Source of the DNA: Dendrolimus kikuchii
Lineage: Eukaryota; Arthropoda; Insecta; Lepidoptera; Lasiocampidae
Length of the DNA stretch: 64,000 bases
Assembly (NCBI GenBank): GCA_019925095.2
Contig: CM034398.1
Location: 5,471,001-5,535,000, forward strand
Direction: 5' to 3'
The position numbers and the translations under genes were made by a program. The notes beneath the pieces are model-generated. The model saw nothing but the letters and a program-made list of their open reading frames with translations, ran no database searches and had not been told where the DNA came from. Position 1 is the first letter of the stretch, and every line of letters starts with the position of its first letter. Of the stretch, positions 37,401 through 51,500 are shown in pieces.

Positions 37401-40400
37401 AATCAAATATTGTATTAGGGCCTTAACACAATAATGCGAATCGGCGTGATGCTTCGCAGCGCAGAAACTTGCGTCGCGAATTCGCGTTTCCCTTCCGCAG
37501 TTCGCGTGACAATTCCTTCGACGATGGTGAACCGTACTGAACGTATTTTGTACACTCGATAGTGAGCTGGATCGTAAAAAGATTTGCGCACTGCTGTTAT
37601 TGATAAGAGGATATAGGAAAAAGAAACAAAGAGGATTTTGGATTCATCCATTTATAACCATTATGAAAGCTGATGGGAAATATTTTTGTCGAAAATATAA
37701 ATCTTTGAGAGCAGACGAAGAAAATCTTTTTAGTTATTTTAGACTTATTCTAAAATAACCAAAAAGATTTTCTTCTATCTTCATATCTTCATTTTAAGAG
37801 CTTTTAACTTAAGCTGTCTCAGAGCGAACTAAAATGGTGTCAACAAATTTGACGTAACATGGGAAGAACGCGGGATGCGAATCAATTCGCAAGTTTGAGC
37901 GTGCTCGTAGATTTCAACGATGCGATGTCGCATCGCAGTTTTGTGTTTTGACCCTTAATAATCACACTGGCCCACAAAAAAAAAATGGTCACTACTATTG
38001 ACCAGAACCATTTATTCTTATGTCCATACACCCTCAAAATTTAGATAAAAATATAATGATAACAAACTATAATGCCCGCTCTTTTATATGAACATTGATT
38101 TATATTTTTTTGTGAACTGTATCAACTACCCGTTATAAGGCCGTATTTTTTTTTTTATTTGAGGCCCCTAACTCGCGGAATATCGTCGTCTCTGGCACAC
38201 ATGTATCTAGAACTGCCAGCGGACAGCCGCCAGTTGTACGCGCCCCACTCGCAGCAGTGGGCCGATGCGCCCGCTTTGCATTTCCACTCTACAGGTATAT
38301 ATTTTTTATGCACCCTCAGACTGTTATATTGTCGGTTTTTTAAGTGTTTATTTTTAAGAATTTTTGAGTATTCTTTTATTTATAGTACACATAATTAAGT
38401 ACATCATAATCATAACAAAGTCAAGTCACTTGACATCTTTGTCTTCCGTGATCACGGCTACTGAAAACTGGCCGGAACGTCAAATTAACAATCAAATAAA
38501 ATGCCGCGCTTAAAACCGTTACGGCATAGTATTAATTTTTTTTCTGTATTGCAAAACTTGTAGCTATCTATAGTTTCTATACAATACCTATTTACTTATA
38601 CTAGTGGTCGCCCAGTGGTCGAAATTCGACCATAAATAAATTAAATTATAAGTTTGAATATTGTTAAGGTTTTGTTGTCAAAGACTATATGAACTTCTAT
38701 AATCACAGATTTCATCAAGGCTGCACTGTTAATTTGACTTTAACAAACGAGAGAGTATTTATGCGTGTGTGTGTCAAATACATGGTAGTGTGTATAATGT
38801 TTTTTTTATTGATTTAATGTATTTTGTATGCATAATTTAAAAAAAAAATCGCATTCTGCACTCCTTCTCTATATCGCTATTAATATTATAAATGCGAAAG
38901 TAACTCTGTCTGTCTTTTCCGTTTTCACGGAAAAACTACTGGACCGATTTTGCTGAAACTCAGTATATATATTTTTTCGATGCCGAGGATGAACATAGGA
39001 TAATTTTTATCCCGAAAAATGGGATATTTTCTGGGATAAAAATATATTTGTCTGCTTGCTTGTTATGCTTTTTCGGAAAAACTACTTTACCGATTTGACT
39101 GAAAATCGGTACATATGTCATTTTTATACCGAGGGTGGACAAGGGATATTTTTAATCCTAGATAATGAGATAGATTTATGTAAAGGTTATCCCAAAAGTG
39201 GGATAGGTTTTGGTTGGTTTTGTGATTTGCCATTTTCGTCATTTTGGTTATTTTGTCCTTTATGTCCGTTTTGCTTTATTTGTCCTTTTTGAACTTTTTG
39301 TCCATTTTGCTCTTTTTGCTGTTTTGCACTTTTTTCTCTTTTTGTCCTTATTGTCCATTTTTCTCTTTTTGCTCCTTTTTGTCCATTTTGCTCTTTTTCT
39401 TTTTTTGCTCTTTTTTTCTCTTTTTGTCCATTTTGATCTTTTTTCTCCTTTGCTCTTTTATCCTTTTTGTTCTTTTAGCTCTTTTTGTCCGTTTTGTTTT
39501 TTTGTCAATTTTGCTGTTTTTGTCCTTTTTGTCATTTTTGTAATTTTCATTGACGGGGGATAGATAAATAAAACTAGGACTGTTTGTAATAGAGGATGCA
39601 AGTGTGGATGAGACCAATCATTTCTCAAGTTCATAGATATCAAAATTCATCGTCTATAAAAATGCGATAGTAACTCGATATATCTTTCTGTTAAGTTTTC
39701 GGAAAACACTGGGAACACTGGATCGTTTTTATTGTAATTTTGTTTAAATGTAGTTTTAATGCCGAAAATGGACATACATACTTATGCCAGGAGATCGGAT
39801 AGTTTGCGATATACAATTAAGTGAATTTCTCGGGACTAACATAAAAATGTTGTACAATGTAACCCGTATTAACGCCTGCTCTTTAAACAAGAAGCAGGAA
39901 CTAGAGGTTAACCCGCGGCGCAGGCGCGGGGTATACTCTAGTGAACTATAAGTGTATGTTTCATACTCCTCCGACCGCGCAATTTTCGTAAAAAGAGGTA
40001 CAAAGATTTTGCTTCACGTATTAATATAACGATGTCAATTTTCTTGCACTCCTCTTCTTATAATTACTATGTAATAAGTTTTTTCATATCTAATATTATA
40101 TCTTGTACAGGTGCATATTTCATAACGACCACATTCTTGAGAGAAATTAGAACTTTTTCCGTGATACTAAACATATTATTATGTGTAGCATAGTCAGTTG
40201 AAATCTTCAAATCGTGGTAGAAAAAGCCTAAAAATACGTACAATTTCTTTTTCAGACTCGTTGCTTTTTAACGAAGTGACAGATGATGATGTCAAGGATG
40301 CTGAAGGATTTTTCGACATACAGTGTAATCAGGTAAACTATTCTAAGCTGTTCCACAAGATTGTGAACTTATTTAGCTTTCACATTTTAATTATCTATGT

Positions 40401-43400
40401 CTGTGTATACTAAAACGGTTTTATTTATTCTTCATTTCACTATCTTGCAGGGATCAGAAACTATATTAACGAAAATTGATTGCCGAATGTACGTGGATCA
40501 CTGCAGAACGGCTGGATCGATTACACACAATTAGACCCGATTTGTGAATCTAACTCGTCCCGGGACCGACTCAAACACACACAGAAAATGTCATCAGAAT
40601 CGGTCCAGCCGTTCTGAATTGACCAGGGGTTCTCGATTTTTTTTTGCCAATTTTGATGAAGTTTTTTGTGCGTGTTTGTGTGTGATCCGGGATGGATTAG
40701 ACTCACAATTGGGCCGGGTAGATAATTAATTGTGAATATGTATTAGCTCGTATAAACTGCAATGAATTATTGGCAGGTTTTCATAGGCATGGTAACAATG
40801 CAATACCAAGCGCAAAGCGACATGGTTGAGCTGATCGAGCGTCTGGAAAGAGCTTGCATCCGCTTCGTTCACTTCAGTAAAGAAAACGAACTCCGATCGA
40901 GGGTTTTCAGTGAGAAAATGGGGCTGGAGTCGGGCTGGAACTGCCACATATCGCTGATGAGCGATGATCATCACAGGTGAGGGGTTCGTGATGGTGTCAC
41001 TGGTGTATATTGATGCGGTGGATGTACTGTGATGTGATGTGATGGATGTGACGTGATGTAATGTGGTGGGTGTATCGTAGTGTGATTGAGAATAAATGTG
41101 AGATTATATTGAGACTAAATCGTGTTGACTAAAGTATCAACATTTTAACTCATCTGATATTTAGTAATATTAACTTGAATATCAAAATAAATGTTTATAA
41201 GGAATACATTACTTTAAAGTATTTAAAATATTGTATCCAAACACAAAAATCATAGATGCAATATTTATTCGAAATGTGCTAAATTTATTTTATTCATTTT
41301 TTCATTACAATTTTGGCAAAAAAATATTTCATTTGTTTAATTAGCTAGGTCAACATGGTGTAATACTGTGAATTGTAGCACTGTATATTATGTTTTATGT
41401 GTGAAACAATGAATAATATGTAATAACCTGTCAGTTTAAAAATGATAGTGAGAAATTAAAGCATGATTACACTATATTTATCCGTGCAGGAACGGAGAAA
41501 GAATACATTTTCCTGCGGCCGGACGGCCTGTCGTAAGAGGCGACTTAACAACCCACAGCCAGGTGGTAGGGCATTTGCCCGACTGGATGGTTACCACCCC
41601 TGGTCTAAAGTATGTCGCCATAATAACCTTGAGTTGTCTTCCGGCATTAGTGACCAGGTTCCAGTCTCCCGTAAGAGAGCAGCAGCGCATTTGTAGCAAC
41701 TTTGCTGTTGCAAATGTCCATAGGCGATGGTAACCGCTTTCCATCAAGTGGGCCGTCTGCCTGTCTGCTGATCTCCTGCAATAAAAATATATATATTATT
41801 GAACATTTATATTAATTAAACAAAATAATTATAATACCTCTTATATGTACAGTGTCTATTAACTATTGCTCTACTTGGTGGTAAGTAGTTACCACTGTCC
41901 ATGGAAATATGACATATTAAGAAAAGTAATGTACTGGACCAGCCAGACTGGGAAGTCCGCAAAGTCGTAGTGGATTTTCTAAGATTATTGTCTATCAACT
42001 AAATTAACAAGTTGTGATGGTTTAGTTGGTAACGCATTAGTATCTTATCAATGAACTGGCTTGCAATCCTCGCTGGAAAGCATGCCCCGTTTAGCCATTT
42101 TTCTTGACCTAAACTATATATTGTTACAATTACCCGATGCTGACAGTAATAGAAAACATGAACACGTTTATGGCTTGGTAATATAAAAACCTGATGAAAA
42201 TTTAATAAAACGTATGTCGCGATCAGGAGTTGACTTACAAAATTTACAAACGCTTTGATTGGTGTCAGTATTAACAATTGGCTGTATAGTGTAAATGTTA
42301 CACATAAAATTAACAATCATCCACCGTCATACAAGATTGAAACTCTAAATGTTAGTTCTTTCTATCACTTCTAGAATTTTTGATGTTAGGTCTGAATATA
42401 AATGGGTAGATGGAACTTGATTTCATATTTTCTTAACTAAGTTAAAAATAGTATTCCAATTTTTTATTCATTGATGGAAAAAAAATGAAATAAAGTTAAA
42501 ACAATGCGTTATTAGTATTATGTATACTTTTTGTAGAATATTTTAAAAAAGTGTTTAGTAATTAAAAACACGTGTTTTATTTGATTATTGATATTTTATC
42601 AATAATCGCATTTTGAATGATTTTGATTCGGATTTGAAAATTCATCTGCCTGTTTTTTTTTATAAGTTTTGTATTTTTTTTAATCTAATCTTCAACTTCT
42701 AGATGTTAAAATAGTTTCGATGTTGTCTTTTTGAAATTGAAGGTAGAATTTTAATATTAGAAGTAAAATTTCAACCCAGAAATATGAATTAAAAATACTA
42801 CAAACTTGATTCGTAAAGTCTATGTTACAAAATACAACATATGTATTGAACAAGTATTATTGGTGCTAAAAGTTTATTCAATTCCCATCGATAGTTCTGT
42901 TTAAGGAATTTAACGCTAAACACAATAATGAACTCGAAATCTCTGTATACTATTAAAAAGTTCTTAGTCCCTACGTCAAAAAGCAGTGGCGACTGTAGAT
43001 ACCGGCAGCCCTCTTGAAAATGAGAAGCGTTAAACGCAATGGGGATAAGAGATGCCAGTTTGCGACTTTCTCAACGATTTTTTTTTTATTTTTTATTTTT
43101 AATCAATTACTTGTATTAATAAATAGTTGTCAAAATATATAGTTTAGTATTAAAATAAATGATTTAGACCTGCAATCATATTTCAGCTATTCAAATTCCG
43201 CCATTTTGGTACGCTTACGAGATGGGGACTATAACAACATTGGAATTTTGTATACTACAGTCAACTCTCGATAATTTGAAATTTTTTGCCGGTCTCTTGA
43301 AAAATATTCGATAAACTGAATAAAATCAATATTAATTGGTGCAATCGGTAATTTGAAGTTGAAGGAATAGTATCTTGTATGTCAACATGCAATAATTTGA

Positions 43401-46400
43401 GATACAGGCTTCCTTACTCTTTATAGTTGGAAGCGTTTATCACGTATAGATCTATCATTTGTTTATATACATGACATATGTATGAGTGAGTTTGCATTCC
43501 ATTTCCAACACTTGGCACGATTATAAAATGAGTTTGTAAAAGTAACATGACTTTTTGTACTGACCAGTACAGTGTAGCACTTCAAATAAAGCGAGGAGAT
43601 TTGTCAAATTAAATGATAGATTGCAATTGCTTACTCAATAGAAAAGTACGGACTTCCTTTCAAAATTAACATTTATGAATAGTTGTACAAATGTTTAAAA
43701 TAATAAATCACGAATTATCGAACGATTATTACTATTAACGAATCAAACTCTTGTTTATTTGATTTTTTCCTCCCTCCCTCTTGGTTAAAAACTTCTGTTA
43801 TTTTTAACTCTTGATATTTAACATTTTTCTCTTGTCCCTTGAGTTTCAAATTATCGAGAGCCGACTGTATTTAGTCACCCATTAAATTTTATTTTGTTGA
43901 CAATTTTATCATGTATACCGTCAAGTCTTGATTCGTGTTCCGTGTAATTTTAAGAATTTGTGACTTAATAAAATTTATAACTAAAAATTAAACGAATAAA
44001 ATGATCTTGTTAGATGTATGACTCTACGATAATAAAGATTTCAAATCGAAAAATACTTGGTCTGAATTAGAATAGATGCATATTCCCTATTGCGTATAGC
44101 GTCGCTATCTTTTTACAAGACGTTTGCCGGTATCTGTGCCATAAGCGACTATGTTGCCGGCAGCAAGAGCGCCTCGCCGCTGTCGTCGCAAACGCTGCCA
44201 CAGGGCAGGGAGCGTGGCAACACCGGCGCGAGTCTCGCTAGACCCGCCACCGCATATGACGCGCGGCTACGCTTGCACTATAGGTTTGTCTCTATCGCTC
44301 CCTCCGCTTCTTAGGCCGCGTGCATAGTTACGGTGTATCACATAAACAGGGTTAGAATCAAACTGCCACTAAATGAAATTTGAAATTTTTCCGAATTAAA
44401 CCTATTGATACATAAAATAAAATCGTTTTATTGTATTCAGTCGAGTTACATGTTGATCCAGCAACTCAATAAATTGTTTAAATAATATAATATATAATAA
44501 AATATACTTTTTGTCTCGATAGAGAATCACTTTTCTGTTTTAAAAGCAGCAGTTTTCACAGTTAAGTCTATAGGTAATTTTAATTTTAAATACCTACGTT
44601 GTTCATGTAAACAGGGCTCACTCGCCTTATAATTTCGAAGAAATGTGGTTGTAAACAAAAAAAATACCAATGTTTCATACATAGCTTACATAAAAATCCA
44701 CGACATCAATGTTAACCTATAATATATCAATACTCGTATTGTTGTCAAACATTGCATTCACCGCCTCCAAAAGGCACAATGATAGTCTAGTCATATTTAT
44801 CTGTCTATTAATATTACCGCTATGAGAATTGTTGCGTTATATTTACCAAATGTAATTTCGCTACATGGCGCTAAACAGTATGTTTGTCAAATTTTTTATA
44901 ACGACTGTTTGAATCTAAACGTGCGATATATGGAAAGAAATTGTGAAGATGATTATTTATTAGTGAACTATCAACACGAGTATATTTCAAAGAGTTTTTG
45001 ATACGCCTTGGGTGAATCCGCGGTACTCAAAGTAAATAAATAAGCCTATGACTACGTGCGGTACACCGTGACTAAGGACGCAGCCTCATGAGACATTGCT
45101 TTAGGCACCTTCTAGCTCTATTTCATCTAAAATATAGAACAAAGTATTATACCAGTTTAGTTATTTTTTCTTGTCAAAAACAATCGGTAACTCTAGTGAA
45201 CAATAATACATTAAAGTTTAATGCATGAAGCAATGTCCTTATACTTTAATTTTTTTTTTTATTTGACCACAGAATTTCGTTAAAACAAGTAAGCAATTAA
45301 TAAAAAACATACTCTTCCAAGGTGATTTTTGGATATTTCATAACATGTGGTCAAATTGAAAATGTAATTGTTTTATACGCTTTAGAAAACTTTTTTATTT
45401 AGTGGTAATTTTAATACACTATATTTAGTGCTCAAATCTTATCAATTTTGCTTTGAATGCCTTCATTATAATATTTACTAAAAATCACTAGTGCTCTAAC
45501 TTTCAAATAAACATCATTTTAACTGATACACTTGTCATTAACACTTGAAATTGAATACATACATACTTTAAGTTTATTTATTTAGTAGGTAACAGATTTG
45601 TAATTTAAGCCGAAGCTAAAAGATAACCTGTACTGTAGTTTTCTTATTAGACATGGCATCCTACAAACACCATATCATATCGAGAATAAAATTGACATAA
45701 ATATTGTACCAGAGATTATTTTGAGCACTCTTGCGCGTCTTGCACTTTGATAAGTTATAACGAACCATGGACTGGCCTGATTATTGCCAATAAAAGAAGA
45801 AAAAAATTAAGCATCGCGTAATTATGCATGCAGCCTTAGAATGTTTTCAACTCCGTGGATATGTATCAAATATTTATGTCAACTACGGATAGGTTGAGAC
45901 TAGGCGTAAATTGCGAAGTAGTTTTGCTGAGTACACTTTTATGACCTAAGATTTTCAACTTTAGTAATACCATGGCGTCTTCCAAGGCTCTCTCGCAGTC
46001 GGCCCCAGGTGCCATCAATTTGGACCACAGCACTGTAAAGTTTGACAATGAAATTAAGAAAGCCAGGCATTCCATCACTACGCATACTGGTCTTAAAGTA
46101 AGTATTTAACGTGAATTTTAAATTTACATTGAGCGGGAATTCGCATTTCGCATGTTCAGGGATAAGTTACATTTTAGCCTCCAGACTAATTTTCTTTTAT
46201 ATAATTAATATTAAGATTGTATATCAGATACAACTTAATAGTAGATTGTTACAGTAGAGATGAAAATGACCTATTTAAGCATGTGTTGTATTGGCACACG
46301 AGCGTAGCGAGAGCGCTAATGGTTCGAGTGCCTAAATAGGCTTTCATCCGAGGTTCACAGAGTGCCCAAATAGGCTTTTCACCCGAGGTTAACACTCTGC

Positions 46401-48511
46401 TTTTCATTTCGAATGTTTGAATGATGAGGAAAGTAAATAAAAGTTGATAAGCTAAATAAACAACTGGTTCTCTAATGAAATCAGGCGTTAAACCCATATC
46501 TAAATCTGATGAACTCATTTAATACGTCATATACGAAACGTCAAGTAAATCTCTTTCTGTGGCATTACCGGCCAGTATTTTTTTTTGTCACTAATGATAG
46601 TATATATTTAGCTCTTTAGAATAGAACATACTTTATTGAAATCAAATTAGTTAAATCACAGCGTACTAGTATAGACCTCTGTTTTCTATGAAAAATTGTT
46701 ATTGCGGCACTTAATATGCTTTTAAACTTAATTTTGCAATTGTATAGTGTCAATCTAAGTAAATTTTGATTACCTTTTATGTTAATTATTCTTAGTGTTC
46801 AAACACGTTGACTCGCGGGCGCGGTCGCGAAATAACAAACATATGGCGTAATATCCAAGTGTTCCCGTTGCGAAATGCACGCGCGGTCTAAGTAGCGGGC
46901 AAGCTAGCGACTGGCGCGCGCGTTTCGCTCGCGGCAATATCAAACGCATGAGTTGTATGCGTGTGTTCACGTCGAACTAGCGGCGAAGCGCGCGATTCAC
47001 TCGCGACGTCAGGTAAGTTCAACCAGTATGAACGACAGAGTACTTTATATATACGGGTATAGAGTCAACAGTCATAATATATATACTAACGCACTTTATC
47101 GGTATACGACACAATACAACGGCAAAAACCGTCCAGGGCGTCCAGTATTATTTTGATTTTTATATTAGACTTTTGGAAATTGCGGGAGTTAATAATTTAA
47201 CTCCTGCAATTCCCAAAAGCCTTTTCAAAAAATGTTAACGAAGCTTGTTTGAATTTGAATTACTGTTATTATGTATCCTGATAAAAAAATGATAATTAAC
47301 TATGTTTTTTTTTAAACTCACCTTATTACAGTTACAAATAGTCGTTCTTCGGGCTTTATGATTTTATGAAAATTTGTGTCTTCTTTTGAAATCTCACTCC
47401 TTATTGAATCCAATACGTAATCAAAACAGTTAACAGTCATCCTGGTATATCCACCAAAAAATCTTGAAGGATGATCTCTCAAATTACTATATAAAGTATG
47501 AAATTCACCGTGCCGTTCTCTTTCTTTATTAATTTCGTGCCCACCAATTCTAATTTTTATCATCTCCCACTTTAGATATGAATTTTCAGTTAAAAATAAA
47601 AGATCGTCGTCCATATTTTCTATCTCTGAAAACACAAAAACTCGCGCAAACGCCTGGCGGCCAATGTGCGCGCGAACTCGCCACGTCTACCCCGCCCGCG
47701 CCCGCGAGTCAACGCGCATGAACACATATGCTCTTTGAGTGCGGCATTAAATTAATTTATCGCAGTCTCAACGTGATAGCGTGACGACGACGACTGCGCA
47801 CCCGTCGGCGGACTCACTTTTAGGAGACGGAGAGGAAGACGAGGCGGAGTCGCCGGTGGACGGTTGTCGCTCCTTGTCCTGTCTCACGGACTCTACCGAC
47901 CATTCGGCACCTGTTAACTTCGATATGAGCAATCGGGTAAGGAACCATTGTGTTTTATATTTATAAAGTTTATTTTCACGTTTTATCCAACGGTGCCAAC
48001 ACGGTGACGATAATGGTACCGTCAGCAAACGATTAGACGCAATATTAGTACAATAGAATAGAAAGATTGCAATGATCATGTTTCTGATTGTATTTAAATC
48101 GTGTTGAAACATACTTTATTTATTCACTAGCTGATGCCCGCATAACTTCGTCCGCGTCACGATCGCTATGTAGAATAATATCAGCGCCATCTAGTTAAAT
48201 AGATTAAAGTTTTTTTTAACTATGTCACGGAATGCCATTAATTTTTCGAGATCAAAAGTATCCTATATGTTGACCAGCTACCACCATACAAAATTTCATT
48301 TAAATCGGTCCAGTTGTTTCGGAGATTAGCTCGTACAAACAGAGAAATTTGAAAAAAAATCTAAATTAGTTCTATTTCACTTCTTACATCCCTCTGACTC
48401 GGTTTTTAGCATATTTTTTTTTCACTGTACAAAAATTCGACCTCTACAGTTTTATTATATGTATAGATTTACGAAACCTATAATAAGTAGATGTGTTGAA
48501 AATTGATAAAA

Positions 48512-48591
<80 letters not shown>

Positions 48592-51500
48592 TCTGTATCC
48601 ATTGGAACGTCGGACTTTTTTCGGAAAATGAAGTAAATAATAAAAAATATTTTTTGTATAAAAAAATCAATTCTTCATTATATTTCACTCGAAACGTAAC
48701 AAGTGGCAAAATACGGGATTTTACCATTGCACAACTGTGATGCATGCAACACGAGGGTAGATAAAAAAGTTCATGTTTCAGCAGTTGAGACGCCTACAGT
48801 TGCAGGTATACGTGAAATATTTGTGCTACTTTTTAAGAGTATTGCGAGCACGGAGAAATGTCAGATTTAGCAAAGTTAGTTTCTATAGAGAGTTAATATT
48901 GTCAATATGAAACACATAAATGGTCTGTGATATTTTGTTGACATTTATAGTGCCATAGACATTATCATCCTTGCTCATAACACATGCATAACAAATGAAA
49001 GTGTATGTTCTTTAACTTATTAAAGAAGTTAATAAAAATATTAGACCATTAAATCGAGAACTTGTACAAATTTTGGTTAAAGGCGAAACTACCCCGTGGC
49101 ATAGAGAACATTCGTCCGCACATCGAGAAAGTGGACAACGTTCCGCTACTGGTATCACTATTCACGGACTGCACGGCCAGATCTGTACAGCTCATGGTTG
49201 AGATTATGCAGGTAAGTTGAATCTCATAATGAAACAACATCGTCGTTAACTCAATTGTTTTCCTGACCTATACCTCTCTTTTCCTACATCTCCCAATTGT
49301 TTGGGGTCGGCATAATACTCGTATATCTTTTCCTTGCATATTCCTATATACCTGAACTTAAGCAACCCTATTTTTTTTACCATTTTTGGATGACTATCAG
49401 CTATTCACATTATAATCTAATATATTATTATTATATAAAATTCTCGTTTCGGGTGTTTGTTATCAAACTCCTCCGAAACGAACCGATTTGTATGAAATTT
49501 TATCTACATATCGGGTAGGTCTGAGAATCGGCCAACATCTATTTTTCATACCCCTAAATGATAAGATTGACCCACCCTTAAATACTTTTTCTTATTTTTT
49601 TGATAAAACTTCTTATTTATATATTATGATGATTTAACATTGAAAAATACATATAACCCTAAATTTTCATCCTTCTACCACCAACCCCTATTTTTTAATA
49701 GCGATATAAGTACTTTAATAATTTTCTACTCTATCTGTTCAAGTTGATTCGAGTTTATATTAACATTTGGTCCCGGTAGATGACGCTGTAAACAGGTTCT
49801 AGATTTTTATTTTTTAAAGGCAGGACAACGTCTGCCGTGTACAGCTAGTAATACCATACGAGTATAAGTGATAGTGAGCTATTAACAAGTCACCACAGAT
49901 AGAACTATATTAAGATAATCTAATCAGAGATCCAAAAAAAAAAACAAAAAAAAAGTAAATTAAATATGAAAAATTAATCTATCAGACTAAGAAAACCTGC
50001 TCATTAGAAACTAAAATTCAAATTCATTGAGTTTATTCATAAAACTAGACACCGAGGTACCTGTTATATCCAAATCGTAGCTGCAAATTAATTTCTTATA
50101 GGTAGTACACGATCGATACAAAAACTATTTTGACGATAGTTCGTGTCATATATACAGCGTAAACTCCATGTAACGTCACTCGATTTAACGACAAACTCCC
50201 TTAAGCGTCGAAATAACTTGGCTTTGTTTGGTTAAGCTTGTCTTCCATAGAGTGATATACTCTATATAGAATTACACGCACTCCCAACAACGACAACAAT
50301 TAAGTAATAAAAAATACCTTTTAAGTTGCCAAAATTAGTCAAAACTGCGCAGCTGTGTACGTTCTTGTATCGCTTTATTATCCTAGCCCGTAATAAGCTC
50401 GACTGTCGGCATCATGCATATGGAAATTTCTATGAAATTCCGAAATTTCTAAGTACTTCCTTTATTGGTGATAAAGGAAGTACTTAGAAATTTTGGTGCG
50501 GTTCGGTTTGATGCCTCAATATCGCAAAATATTAATAAAAGTAAGTAAAAAATACAACAAAACTACTGGTGCAGCAAAAGAAAAATAAAAGACGTCTCTC
50601 CATTTAACGACATCTCTCTATAACGCCATAAAATGCACAGTCCCTTAGGTGTCGTTATATAGAGCTTACGCTGTATATAAATTTTTTCACTTAACTTGTG
50701 TTGTGGCGGCGCTGCGTTTAGGATAACAATGGACTATATCAATTTTATAGCAAAAGAAGTGTTAGGCAATTTAGATGGGCATGTGAGATTCAGCACGGAC
50801 GTACCTGATTAATGGGCATGAAATGCTGCAGCTCCGCACTTTCACTTCAGTTCACTTGGAGTTTGTTTATCATATATATAATAGTACATTATGGTACTAG
50901 TGTGTAACATTGGTGATTACCGCCGAGGCGCCATTGAGACTCGAGCCGTAGGCGAGGGTCTTAAGAGAGCCGAGGACGGTAATCATCAATACACACGTGT
51001 ATCATACGACGTTTTTCAACACACTTGTGAATAAAATAACAACAAAAACTCATTTTATTTAGTAGATAAAAAAGTTATATATGAGTGAAACTTTTATTTA
51101 TTAAACATGTACGAGTTAAAATTATCTATTTAAATAAGAAGTTGCATGAAATGAGCAAGCAATAGGAACATTAATTTATTTGTTCTATAGAACACGATCT
51201 TTTTGTTTGAATAAAAACTTTTTTAAGAACAAAGCAACTCAACTAATAAAATTTAAAAAAAAATCTATAACTCACTAGTGAGTTATAATGTTTTTTAGTC
51301 ACAGTTTGATTATGGGTGTCATTCTGTGCCTAATTGCGGTGACCATAGAGCCACTTTATGAGCAAGAAGTGTGTTGAAAAATATATTTACTGAAGTGGCG
51401 AAACGTGGTTTATGTTATATTATTTTATGTCTATATATTTGTTTTTTATTATTATTATATTTACAACATATGTATTTATAGTAACGTAACGTAATGTATT

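Noticed and set aside
39210..39617. Long hydrophobic (plus) and Lys-rich (minus) open frames
   Set aside because: They are produced by the T-rich minisatellite of a Helitron-like element; no start context, no conservation.
44100..44163. Extension of exon 16 upstream to the acceptor at 44099
   Set aside because: With two bases carried from exon 15 this acceptor gives a frame that meets a TAG inside the exon.
48455..48745. Open frame with a long Tyr-Ile repeat
   Set aside because: Arises from the (AT)37 microsatellite.
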